Below, piece by piece: positions 1 to 7,195 of a stretch of DNA of 8,831 bases (within the stretch, counting starts at the first letter, position 1; the number at the start of each line of letters is the position of its first letter). A program made the position numbers and the translations under genes. This DNA is from a bacterium. GTDB taxonomy: Bacteria > SZUA-79 > Acidulodesulfobacterales > Acidulodesulfobacteraceae. The stretch spans positions 1 to 8,831 of the forward strand of contig JAJYZM010000030.1 of the NCBI GenBank assembly GCA_021799935.1, read 5' to 3'. A model generated the notes under the pieces. The model was given only the letters and a program-made list of their open reading frames with translations, was not told the origin of the DNA and searched no databases.

Positions 1-1937
1 CGGTAAGTCTGCCCGTTATACTCGAATCCTTTTTCTATTAATTTTTTTGCGTTATCCCATGCCGCACCGCCGCTTGTCATAGAGATAGCGACAAAAAGCC
101 CGGATATGATAGTTCCCAATAAAATCCCGCCGAGAACCTGCGGTCCCATCGTAAGACCGAAAACTATAGGACCTGCAATCGGAATAAACGCAGGCAGTAT
201 CATTTCCCTAAGCGAAGACTTGGTGACTATATCTACGCATTTGCCGTATTCGGGCTTGCCCGTGCCTTCCATAATGCCGGGAATCTCTTTAAACTGCCTC
301 CTGACTTCGACTACTATGTCGCCCGCGGCTTTACCTACGGATTTCATCGCGAGGGAAGCAAAAATGTACGGAAGCATTGCTCCTAAGAAAAGGCCTATTA
401 GAACTTTGGGCTGGGCTATGGAAAACGATATATCGGGAATGCCGACTTTAATTAAATCGGAATATTCCCCGAAAAGAACTATCGCGGCGAGAGCCGCCGA
501 GCCGATAGCATATCCTTTCGTTACGGCTTTAGTAGTATTGCCTACCGCATCAAGAGCATCGGTAGTCTCCCTGACGTCTTCCGGAAGTTCGCTCATTTCA
601 GCTATACCGCCGGCATTATCGGTAATAGGCCCGAACGAATCGACCGCTATTACCATTCCCGCCATAGAGAGCATACTGGAAGCGGCAACCGCGACGCCGT
701 AAAAACCTGCAAAATAATACGAAAGCAGAATGCCGAAAGCGATTGCGATAACGGGAAGAGCTGTTGACATCTGTCCTACTGCAAGTCCCGCTATAATATT
801 TGTTCCGTGGCCTGTCGTAGAAGCCTTGGCTATGGATTTTACCGGCGAAAAGCTCGTCGAAGTAAAATAGTCCGTAATTACGATTATAGCTCCGGTCAAA
901 ACAAGACCTACTAATGCGGCGTAATAATAATCAAGCGCAGAATATGAGCCTACGCCGTTCATAAATTTCATCGTAAAGAAATAATAAACTATCGCCGAAA
1001 TTATCCCCGTAGCAAATAACCCTTTATATAATCCCTGCATAATCTTTTCTTTCGTGGGAGCGCTTACGAAGAAAACGCCTGCTATAGAAGTAAATACGGC
1101 TATACCGCCAAGCAAAAGCGGATAAAGTATAGCTTTCATTAATGCAGTTTCGCCGTAACCGTGTCCCCTGAAAGCGGAATAAGCCAATAATATAGATGCT
1201 ATGATAGTTACCGAAAAAGTTTCGAATACGTCTGCCGCCATGCCTGCGCAGTCGCCTACGTTGTCGCCGACCTGGTCGGCTATAACTGCCGGGTTTCTAG
1301 GGTCGTCTTCGGGTATGCCCGCTTCGACTTTTCCTACTAAATCCGCTCCGACGTCTGCGGCTTTAGTATATATACCGCCGCCAAGCCTTGCGAAAACCGA
1401 TATAAGACTGCACCCGAAAGCAAAACCTATTAACGAATTTATTACTCCGTCAAGACCGCTTACCGAATGGCCTATGAGCATAAAGACCGATATTCCTAAA
1501 ACGCCCAGTCCGAGAACCATTAAACCGGTAACCGAACCTCCTTTAAACGCAAACTTCAATGCGGGTTTGACTCCTTTATGGGCTATCTGCGCAGTTCTGA
1601 TATTTGCCCTTACGGCGTTAAACATTCCAAGATAACCGGCTAATGCCGATAAAATTGCTCCGAGTAAAAAACCGGAAGCCGTTAGAATTCCAAACTGCGG
1701 TATCCAGCGGCCACCGATATATATTAAAGCGAAAATAATAATTCCCACGATGGCGACGGTTCTGTACTGCCTGTTTAGAAAAGCTGTTGCGCCTTCCTGG
1801 ATAGCTTTTGCAATCTGCTTCATTTTCTCGGAACCTTCATCGTGTTTAAGCGCCCATATCGTTACCGCTATACTGTATATAACGGCGATAAGACCCGCAA
1901 CGATTCCGAAAAACATTGCCCAGTCAAATAGACTCAT
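1..1937 (-). CDS. hppA: K+-independent proton-pumping membrane pyrophosphatase, C-terminus cut by window edge
   Basis: Membrane-integral pyrophosphatase that hydrolyses PPi and pumps H+ across the inner membrane. A continuous frame of 645 codons runs from the ATG at 1937 to the left edge. The family is usually about 670-700 residues, so roughly 30-50 are missing, including the expected C-terminal GDTVGDPFKDT-type motif. Visible signatures are the N-terminal [18 protein letters not shown] segment, the PPi/Mg-binding [11 protein letters not shown] at residues 195-205, [12 protein letters not shown] from about 225, and [13 protein letters not shown]. The [10 protein letters not shown] motif has Lys at residue 470. 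In this family Lys at that position marks K+-independent enzymes, which are proton pumps; Ala marks K+-dependent ones. Many hydrophobic segments fit the usual 16-helix fold. GGGGG at 1951-1947 serves as the ribosome binding site. It lies 61 bp after qmoC on the same strand and is probably co-transcribed. The likely role is removing PPi made by ATP sulfurylase while conserving energy. Confidence 0.97.
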   Translation of the reverse strand, partial: MSLFDWAMFFGIVAGLIAVIYSIAVTIWALKHDEGSEKMKQIAKAIQEGATAFLNRQYRTVAIVGIIIFALIYIGGRWIPQFGILTASGFLLGAILSALAGYLGMFNAVRANIRTAQIAHKGVKPALKFAFKGGSVTGLMVLGLGVLGISVFMLIGHSVSGLDGVINSLIGFAFGCSLISVFARLGGGIYTKAADVGADLVGKVEAGIPEDDPRNPAVIADQVGDNVGDCAGMAADVFETFSVTIIASILLAYSAFRGHGYGETALMKAILYPLLLGGIAVFTSIAGVFFVSAPTKEKIMQGLYKGLFATGIISAIVYYFFTMKFMNGVGSYSALDYYYAALVGLVLTGAIIVITDYFTSTSFSPVKSIAKASTTGHGTNIIAGLAVGQMSTALPVIAIAFGILLSYYFAGFYGVAVAASSMLSMAGMVIAVDSFGPITDNAGGIAEMSELPEDVRETTDALDAVGNTTKAVTKGYAIGSAALAAIVLFGEYSDLIKVGIPDISFSIAQPKVLIGLFLGAMLPYIFASLAMKSVGKAAGDIVVEVRRQFKEIPGIMEGTGKPEYGKCVDIVTKSSLREMILPAFIPIAGPIVFGLTMGPQVLGGILLGTIISGLFVAISMTSGGAAWDNAKKLIEKGFEYNGQTY

Positions 1938-1983
1938 AACCTAAAACCCCCTGATTAAATTTTAATGAAATTAAATTTGACAA

Positions 1984-1999
1984 ATATGTTAAAACATAT
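1984..1999 (-). repeat. AT-rich inverted repeat between qmoC and hppA
   Basis: Perfect 7-bp arms ATATGTT and AACATAT are separated by 2 bp. The repeat overlaps the last base of the qmoC stop codon. No run of T follows it on the minus strand and the stem has few G-C pairs, so it is a poor intrinsic terminator. It could be a weak mRNA hairpin, a protein-binding palindrome, or chance in AT-rich sequence. Confidence 0.4.
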
Positions 2000-3177
2000 C
2001 AACTAATTTCAGCGTTCTCGTTATTAAGGCTTTTAGCTTTTTCTTTTAGATTTGCAAAATAAATTGCGACCGGCCTGTATGCCAGATGCGACCATTTGGA
2101 AAAAGGAACTTCTATTACCAGCATCGGGAATAAAATCATCAAATGCGCCAGATATATATAGAAAATGGCGGATACGGAATAATTATAAACTATAGAGGCT
2201 CTCAGTAAAACTCCGGTTACGCCGGTTAAAAACAGCAGTATTACGAACATCCAGTCGGTATGATGCGAAAATTTGCTTCTTTCTATTTTTTTGGAGAGCC
2301 TCTTAACCGTAAAATAAACAGTGCCGAATATTAGACCTATGCTGGCAAAATAATCGAATAAAATTATATGCAGATATGGAAGGCTGTTTTCAGCCTGAAA
2401 CCAGTCCAAAAAGAACACTATGCCTATAAACAATATGACATAGCTTATCATAAGAAAAAGATGCGTCAGCCAGAAATTATATTTTCCCGACGCAAGTTTT
2501 TTAGAGGACGATTCTTCGGAATCATCGCATTTCGCATATCTGTATTGAGTAAAAAAATTAAAAATCAGCGACCATGCTTCCGTAAAATAAAGTTTTAGCG
2601 GGATTTTAACGCCGGCATCGCTTAAAACGGTTTTTCTGAACATATTATAGATAAAAGACGTCAGCATTACTCCTAAAAATGCAGTTATAGGCCAGTCGAA
2701 AAAATAATCTATTTTATCCGGAGATACAGCCTGTGCCAGTGTAGCGCCTGCCGCAGGATGCAGTCCGAAAAGAACCGCCCATTCTATTAATACTCCAAGA
2801 GCGACTATTAATATAGCTATATACTCGGCATATTTCGATTTATATAAAATTTTCGATATTCCCGTCCAGTCGTATGCGCTTATTAAAAAACGGCGGAGCG
2901 ACATCATCAGTTCTCCGGGTTCCGCTTTTCTTGGACAGTTTTTGGAACATTCGCCGCAATAATAGCATAACCAGGGGTCTAAGTCGCTTACTAACTGCTC
3001 TTTCATCCCCCAGCCCGCCATTATCATTTCTTTTCTGGGGAACGGCCTGTCTTCGGTCGATAACGGACAAACCGCGGAACAAGTTCCGCACTGGAAACAT
3101 TTTTTGAAATTGCTTTCGCCTACTTCTTTTATGTATTTGACCAACTCGTTGTCGGTCTTTACTGCGGTATTTTTCAA
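1999..3177 (-). CDS. qmoC: QmoC: HdrC-like ferredoxin fused to cytochrome b membrane domain
   Basis: Membrane subunit of the quinone-interacting oxidoreductase, which exchanges electrons between menaquinol and the cytoplasmic QmoAB flavoproteins. The 392 residues show two parts. The N-terminal HdrC-like domain carries two complete CX2CX2CX3CP motifs (Cys27/30/33/37 and Cys71/74/77/81) for two [4Fe-4S] clusters. From about residue 119 there are roughly six hydrophobic segments (near 119-138, 164-180, 235-257, 268-289, 309-328 and 338-357), resembling the NarI/HdrE-type cytochrome b fold. Histidines at 239, 270, 345 and 364 lie in or beside these segments and are candidate haem b ligands; pairing cannot be assigned by eye. 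The start is TTG, preceded by AAGGGGGG, and no ATG lies in frame nearby. It begins 14 bp after qmoB. A full QmoC is typical of Gram-negative sulfate reducers and some green sulfur bacteria; Gram-positive ones use HdrBC instead. Confidence 0.95.
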   Translation of the reverse strand: MKNTAVKTDNELVKYIKEVGESNFKKCFQCGTCSAVCPLSTEDRPFPRKEMIMAGWGMKEQLVSDLDPWLCYYCGECSKNCPRKAEPGELMMSLRRFLISAYDWTGISKILYKSKYAEYIAILIVALGVLIEWAVLFGLHPAAGATLAQAVSPDKIDYFFDWPITAFLGVMLTSFIYNMFRKTVLSDAGVKIPLKLYFTEAWSLIFNFFTQYRYAKCDDSEESSSKKLASGKYNFWLTHLFLMISYVILFIGIVFFLDWFQAENSLPYLHIILFDYFASIGLIFGTVYFTVKRLSKKIERSKFSHHTDWMFVILLFLTGVTGVLLRASIVYNYSVSAIFYIYLAHLMILFPMLVIEVPFSKWSHLAYRPVAIYFANLKEKAKSLNNENAEIS

Positions 3178-3182
3178 AATAA

Positions 3183-3190
3183 CCCCCCTT
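3183..3190 (-). promoter_or_regulatory. Ribosome binding site fixing the TTG start of qmoC
   Basis: AAGGGGGG on the minus strand lies five bases before TTG at 3177, inside the short qmoB-qmoC gap. The in-frame codons upstream (ATT, GTT, GGG, AGG) offer no ATG, so TTG is the best start; ATT at 3180 is a less likely alternative. The spacing is slightly tight. Confidence 0.6.
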
Positions 3191-3191
3191 C

Positions 3192-5510
3192 TTAAAAACC
3201 TTTATATGGATTTGGTCCAAGCGATTTAACTTTGTTCACGAAATCTTCCACGATTTCCGGCAGTTTCATATAGTCTGAGAATTCAAGCTGTATCTGCCTT
3301 ATCCTTTCTTCTTCCAGAACAAGCCGAGTAAGAGTTTCCTTGAGGTTCACCATCCTGTAGGATGCGAGTTCCGAACCTTTTGCAAAATGACACTGATAAT
3401 CGTCCCCGAACTTGCAGCCCAGAAGCAGTATTCCGTCTATGCCTTTCGACAGGGCATCGGTATACCAGACGTTATTAATGGAGCCGAGGCATCTAACGGG
3501 TATTACCCTTATATTAGACGATAAATTTATTTTATTAAGACCCAATATGTCAAGCGCCGGATAGGCGTCGTTCTCGCATGCAAACACTAGTATCCTGTAA
3601 TTTTCGTCGGTGGGTTCTTCCGGAATATAAAGGCTTTTTATCATGGAAGCTCCGATATCGGGCGAATAATTTTTAAAAGATATTATTCTAACCGGACAAG
3701 CGCCCATACAGACTCCGCATCTTCTGCATCTTTCGGGATTATATTTAGGAGTCCCTTTTTCGTCCTCGTCTATAGCGCCGAAAGGACACTCTTCGGTGCA
3801 TCTTTTGCACTGGGTGCACCTCGGCAAATCAAAAAAAGGATAAGTCGTATCGTTTGAACGGGGATGAACGGACATGCCCTTAGAAGTCTGTTCGATGCAC
3901 TGTATAGCTTTTAAAACGGCGCCTTTTGCATCGTCCACCGAAAAAACGGTATCCATAGGCATCCTGACGGAACCAGCAGGATATATCCCGGTTCTTCTCG
4001 ATTCGTAGGGAAAGCATATAAAATTAGAATCGGGGAAACCGTAAGCCAGATCGGGCATTTCGTTCCCTTGCCTGTATGTAAGATTTAACAATCCGCTTTT
4101 AGCTACCTGAGCGGTTGAAACCGGCACCGAAGGCGGGCAGGATGCACCGCTTGCGGACACAGGATTGTCTGTCGTTAAATTAACGTTTAAATTATTAACG
4201 TCCTGAGCGCATGCGATTTCTCCCGAATTTGGAACCATGCCAGTCGCAAGCACTGCCATTTCTACGTTTAAATCTATATCTCCTCCGAAAAGGGTATTTT
4301 TTACTTTTAAATCTATAATATTATTATTTTTATCGTAAGATACGGCGGAAACATCGCCTTTAACCATGAAAATTCCTTCGTCGTCCTGCATTTTTCTGTA
4401 AAAATTTTCATATTCTCCGGGCGTTCTTATGTCTTTATATATTATATAAACATTTGCGTCCGGATTGTTTTTTCTTATCAATGCGGCTTCTTTGAGGGAA
4501 GACATACAGCAAACCGTCGAACAATAAGGCAGATGTTCTTCGTCTCTCGAACCCGCACACTGAATAAAGGCGATGGATTTGACGCTTTCGCCGTTAGACT
4601 TTCTATTTAGTGTAAAGTTTTCATTTTTGCCTTTGCCGCTTAAATCCGAATATAGCTCTTCGAGCTCTACGTTGGTCAACACGTCCGGGGTCAGGCCGTA
4701 TCCTAGATAATCCAGCTTTTTGGCATCGTAAGGCTTCCAGCCCGTCGCTACTACAATAGAACCTATGGTTTCATTTATAACGCCGGCTTTATTGCTTTCG
4801 TCCGCAGGTTCGATTTCGACGTTGAACTTCCCCGGCGCGCCCGATACGGACTTTATTTTTGAATTTTTATATATTTTAATTTTTTTTGCATTTTCTACTT
4901 CGTTTATAAGCTCGTTAAGGCTTTCCCCTATATAAATATTTTTGTCGAAAGGGGGTTCGGTTTCCCATTTTTTATATTTTGAATACGGAAATCCTCCGAG
5001 GTTGGATTTTTTCTCGACCAGAACGACGTCGTAACCTGCTTTCGCCGAATTTATCGCCGCATTAAGACCGGTAACACCGCCGCCGACGACGAGAATAGTT
5101 TTATTTAAATCCTGAATGAGCGGTTCCGGAAAATCGGACTTTTTAGCCCTTGTAATTCCCATGCCTATATAATCCTCGGCAAGAAGCTGGGTATTGTTGT
5201 CGTTAGGCGGGCTTATCCATATAACGTGCTCTCTTATGTTGACCCTTTCGGTATGTATAGATAAAGGATTAAAATTAAATACGTCCTGTTTGGCGCGCAT
5301 AGAACATGCCGCTATAACTACTTTATTAACCGACTTTTCCTCAATGTCTTTTTTTATCAGGTTTACGCCTTCTTCCCCGCAAAGGGCTTCATGGCTTATG
5401 CACACCAGCGGTTTGAAAGAATCTTTCGCGGTATTGACCAATCTTTCCACATTTAGACTTTTTCCTATATCGCATCCGGAACAGATATAAACCCCTACAT
5501 TATTATCCAT
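3192..5510 (-). CDS. qmoB: QmoB: HdrA-like flavoprotein with ferredoxin and MvhD domains
   Basis: Cytoplasmic flavin and iron-sulfur subunit of Qmo. The 772 residues divide clearly. Residues 1-135 form an HdrA-type N-terminal domain with Cys10, 13, 44 and 69. An FAD-binding GGGVTG at 143-148 opens the thioredoxin-reductase-like core, followed by VATGWKPY and the HdrA cysteine signature IQCAGSRDEEHLPYC with Cys318, 330, 334 and 335. A 2x[4Fe-4S] ferredoxin follows (Cys565/568/571/575 and Cys595/598/601/605, both CX2CX2CX3CP). The C-terminal MvhD-like domain, from about 637, has Cys644, 673, 698 and 706 as likely [2Fe-2S] ligands. The C-terminus GPNPYKGF is, as I recall, typical of QmoB. The core is paralogous to QmoA next door. 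ATG is preceded by GAGGAG at 5521-5516. The 110-bp spacer upstream, to qmoA, is purine-rich on the coding strand and shows no gene or clear promoter. Soluble HdrA-MvhD fusions are the main alternative, but the neighbours decide for QmoB. Confidence 0.97.
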   Translation of the reverse strand: MDNNVGVYICSGCDIGKSLNVERLVNTAKDSFKPLVCISHEALCGEEGVNLIKKDIEEKSVNKVVIAACSMRAKQDVFNFNPLSIHTERVNIREHVIWISPPNDNNTQLLAEDYIGMGITRAKKSDFPEPLIQDLNKTILVVGGGVTGLNAAINSAKAGYDVVLVEKKSNLGGFPYSKYKKWETEPPFDKNIYIGESLNELINEVENAKKIKIYKNSKIKSVSGAPGKFNVEIEPADESNKAGVINETIGSIVVATGWKPYDAKKLDYLGYGLTPDVLTNVELEELYSDLSGKGKNENFTLNRKSNGESVKSIAFIQCAGSRDEEHLPYCSTVCCMSSLKEAALIRKNNPDANVYIIYKDIRTPGEYENFYRKMQDDEGIFMVKGDVSAVSYDKNNNIIDLKVKNTLFGGDIDLNVEMAVLATGMVPNSGEIACAQDVNNLNVNLTTDNPVSASGASCPPSVPVSTAQVAKSGLLNLTYRQGNEMPDLAYGFPDSNFICFPYESRRTGIYPAGSVRMPMDTVFSVDDAKGAVLKAIQCIEQTSKGMSVHPRSNDTTYPFFDLPRCTQCKRCTEECPFGAIDEDEKGTPKYNPERCRRCGVCMGACPVRIISFKNYSPDIGASMIKSLYIPEEPTDENYRILVFACENDAYPALDILGLNKINLSSNIRVIPVRCLGSINNVWYTDALSKGIDGILLLGCKFGDDYQCHFAKGSELASYRMVNLKETLTRLVLEEERIRQIQLEFSDYMKLPEIVEDFVNKVKSLGPNPYKGF

Positions 5511-5620
5511 TTTAACTCCTCTTTCAAATAGGACCTTCTTCCTTTTTATTTTTTCCTTATTATTTGCTTATGGCTATTATTGTTAATTTATTCAAAAATG
5601 AGATTTTTTAAACGGCCGCT

Positions 5621-6919
5621 TTACAATTTAACGTTGCGCTGAATTACCGAAAGCGCCGCCGACGTAGCCGATTGGCCGGACATATATACGTCTAACGGAA
5701 ATTTTGCGACTCCGGCGGAAAAGATGCCCGCGTCAAAATCCTCGTTGAATATGAATCCGTTTTCGTCTATGTCTATTTTTATATCGCCGCCTATTTTTAT
5801 ATTGCTTAAATCGTCTTTAATATTGGGATACATTCCTCCGGCCAGAACGACCATTTCCGCCCTGAACTTAATTTTTTTGCCGGAAAGCATATCTTCGACG
5901 TCGAGCATAAGGTCTCCGGTTGAACGGTCTTCCGAAATTTTCCCGACGATGCCTTTATTGAATTTAATATTTTCGTCGCCGTTAGCTTTATTGAGAAAAT
6001 TTTCATATCTTCCGGGGGTTCTTAAGTCTATATAGAAAATGGTAGGGCTCGACGAAGGGTTTTTTTCTCTAAGATAAAGAGCTTGTTTTAAAGATGCCAT
6101 ACAGCAGACTGCCGAGCAATAAGGAAGATGATTTTCGTTTCTTGAGCCTGCGCACTGAATAAAAGCGACGTCGTTAACTTCTTTGCCGTCCGAAGGCCTG
6201 AGTATCCTGCCGTTAGTGGGGCCGGTTTCGGCGGCGAGCCTTTCCATCATAACGTTGGTAATTACATTTTTAAATTTTCCGTAACCCAAGTTTTCTAATT
6301 TTTCTAAATTATACGGCTTCCAGCCGGTCGCAAAAATAATATCGGAAACCTTAAGCTCAAAAACGCTTTCTTTCGCATTCAGGTCGATTGCATTATATTT
6401 GCAGGCATCTTCGCATTTTTTACAGGAAGAAAATTTGCAATATTCTTCGTCCACTGTATATTTCAGAGGAAATGTGGATATATTTGGCAGGTATATCGCT
6501 TTTGTCGTATCCATACCGTAGTTAAAATCGTTCGGCCTGTTTTCCGGACACTCTTTGACGCATTCCCCGCAAATTGTGCAGTTATCGTTTATATATTGAG
6601 GTTTTTGGCGAATTTTTACGGTATATCCGGTTCCGGCTTTTTCTTTGCTTATTTCTTCCACTACGGAAGACACGTAAAATTTTATATTGTCGGAGGGCGA
6701 AGATTTTATCCTTTTGGTATTGATTTCAAATCCGCAGAACGGAGGGCATAGTTTGGGAAAATATTTATACATCTGCAGAACTCTCCCTCCAAGATACGGT
6801 TTTTTCTCGACGATACAAACTTTTTTATCGACCGCTTCCGTAATTTCAAGCGCGGCCGAGACTCCGCTATGTCCGCCGCCGATTATAAGAACGGGGTTTC
6901 CGTTATTTAACTCGCTCAA
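5621..6919 (-). CDS. qmoA: QmoA: HdrA-like FAD protein of the Qmo complex
   Basis: Smaller of the two HdrA-like flavoproteins of Qmo, thought to lie on the electron path between the quinone pool and AprBA. The 432 residues begin with an FAD-binding GGGHSG at 14-19, then a KLCPPFCGFEIN stretch at 56-67, which as I recall is typical of QmoA. A CX2CX2CX3CP motif follows at Cys114/117/120/124, and a second cluster-like set CX4CX2CX3C at Cys161/166/169/173. FATGWKPY sits at 196-203, and the HdrA signature IQCAGSR has Cys256, 268, 272 and 273. The last third closes the FAD domain (FSAGVAKFPLDVYMSGQSAT). It lacks the extra ferredoxin and MvhD modules of QmoB. The start is TTG at 6919: an in-frame stop lies nine codons upstream (TAA at 6949) with no ATG between, and GGAG is eight bases before the TTG. 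The length is near the family norm. Confidence 0.96.
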   Translation of the reverse strand: MSELNNGNPVLIIGGGHSGVSAALEITEAVDKKVCIVEKKPYLGGRVLQMYKYFPKLCPPFCGFEINTKRIKSSPSDNIKFYVSSVVEEISKEKAGTGYTVKIRQKPQYINDNCTICGECVKECPENRPNDFNYGMDTTKAIYLPNISTFPLKYTVDEEYCKFSSCKKCEDACKYNAIDLNAKESVFELKVSDIIFATGWKPYNLEKLENLGYGKFKNVITNVMMERLAAETGPTNGRILRPSDGKEVNDVAFIQCAGSRNENHLPYCSAVCCMASLKQALYLREKNPSSSPTIFYIDLRTPGRYENFLNKANGDENIKFNKGIVGKISEDRSTGDLMLDVEDMLSGKKIKFRAEMVVLAGGMYPNIKDDLSNIKIGGDIKIDIDENGFIFNEDFDAGIFSAGVAKFPLDVYMSGQSATSAALSVIQRNVKL

Positions 6920-6927
6920 CTTTAAAT

Positions 6928-6931
6928 CTCC
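6928..6931 (-). promoter_or_regulatory. Ribosome binding site fixing the TTG start of qmoA
   Basis: GGAG on the minus strand is followed by eight bases and then TTG. A nearby ATG at 6933-6931 overlaps this GGAG but is in another frame, so it cannot start QmoA. The FAD-binding GGG motif begins at residue 14, as expected for a true N-terminus. Confidence 0.65.
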
Positions 6932-6945
6932 ATTGCTAAGTTTTA

Positions 6946-6974
6946 ATTAATTTAAATTTTAGCCCGCATTTCAA
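6946..6974 (-). promoter_or_regulatory. Candidate sigma70-type promoter for qmoABC
   Basis: On the minus strand TTGAAA (6974-6969, 5 of 6 matches to the -35 consensus) is separated by 17 bases from ATTAAT (6951-6946, 4 of 6 to the -10). Transcription would begin near 6939, leaving a leader of about 20 bases that contains the GGAG before the qmoA TTG. The geometry is sensible, but the -10 lies in AT-rich sequence where such matches arise by chance. Confidence 0.3.
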
Positions 6975-7060
6975 AATTTCCGCCTATCGGACGGAACGCT
7001 TCGTTTCTTGCAGTTTGTCGATTACCCGATGCCGGTTGCGATTTGTATGTATTTTCGGGC

Positions 7061-7076
7061 ATTATTACATTATTAC
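7061..7076. repeat. Tandem 8-bp direct repeat upstream of qmoA
   Basis: ATTATTAC occurs twice in perfect tandem in the aprA-qmoA spacer, about 90 bp upstream of the candidate qmoA promoter. It could be a regulator site, or chance in AT-rich sequence. No regulator family is recognised. Confidence 0.4.
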
Positions 7077-7101
7077 AAGGTTTTTGCGCATATGCATATT
7101 A

Positions 7102-7119
7102 TTATTTAAATACGCGCAT
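7102..7119 (-). other. Possible five-codon leader ORF after the hairpin
   Basis: Directly after the right arm of the hairpin, which in mRNA reads GGAGGAGGGGG, come five bases and then ATG CGC GTA TTT AAA TAA, encoding M-R-V-F-K. The ribosome-binding-like sequence is far stronger than those of the real genes here and is well spaced. It is, however, locked in the stem, and such a short frame can arise by chance. No run of a single amino acid suggests classical attenuation. Confidence 0.15.
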
Positions 7120-7124
7120 ATTAA

Positions 7125-7152
7125 CCCCCTCCTCCGTACGCGGAGGAGGGGG
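7125..7152 (-). promoter_or_regulatory. GC-rich perfect hairpin between aprA and qmoA
   Basis: A perfect 12-bp inverted repeat, CCCCCTCCTCCG with CGGAGGAGGGGG, closes over a 4-base loop 44 bp past the aprA stop codon. On the coding strand TTAATATGCG follows rather than a run of T, and AAATAATC lies on the other side, so it is not a canonical intrinsic terminator in either direction. It may protect the 3' end of aprBA mRNA, mark an RNA processing site, or cause partial termination, giving aprBA and qmoABC different transcript levels. The spacer 6920-7195 holds no recognisable gene. Confidence 0.7.
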
Positions 7153-7195
7153 AAATAATCACTGCTATAACGCATGCCGTTCCTTATTGACGTTT

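Noticed and set aside
106..702. Long open frame on the plus strand (198 codons), and another at 1201-1635
   Set aside because: Both lie antisense to continuous, motif-complete hppA coding sequence. Their translations show no recognisable domain and are a by-product of its codon composition.
1..1937. Frameshift or decay in hppA
   Set aside because: Line-by-line translation shows one frame from ATG to the edge with every family motif intact; the gene is truncated only by the window.
1954..1983. Promoter-like TTGTCA-18-TTTAAT upstream of hppA on the minus strand
   Set aside because: Transcription would start about at the GGGGG ribosome binding site (near 1947), leaving almost no leader. The gap is short and AT-rich, so read-through from qmoC is simpler.
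5606..5623. GCGGCCG palindrome just after the qmoA stop as a terminator
   Set aside because: The self-complementary centre has no loop and the flanking pairs break after a few bases, so no stable hairpin forms despite nearby A/T runs.
7065..7097. Ten-codon frame M-H-M-R-K-N-L-V-I-M in the aprA-qmoA spacer
   Set aside because: No ribosome binding site precedes it and the composition is what AT-rich sequence gives by chance.
7125..7152. Intrinsic terminator at the aprA-qmoA hairpin
   Set aside because: The stem is strong, but neither side has the run of T needed downstream in either direction. It is kept only as a structured element of unknown role.
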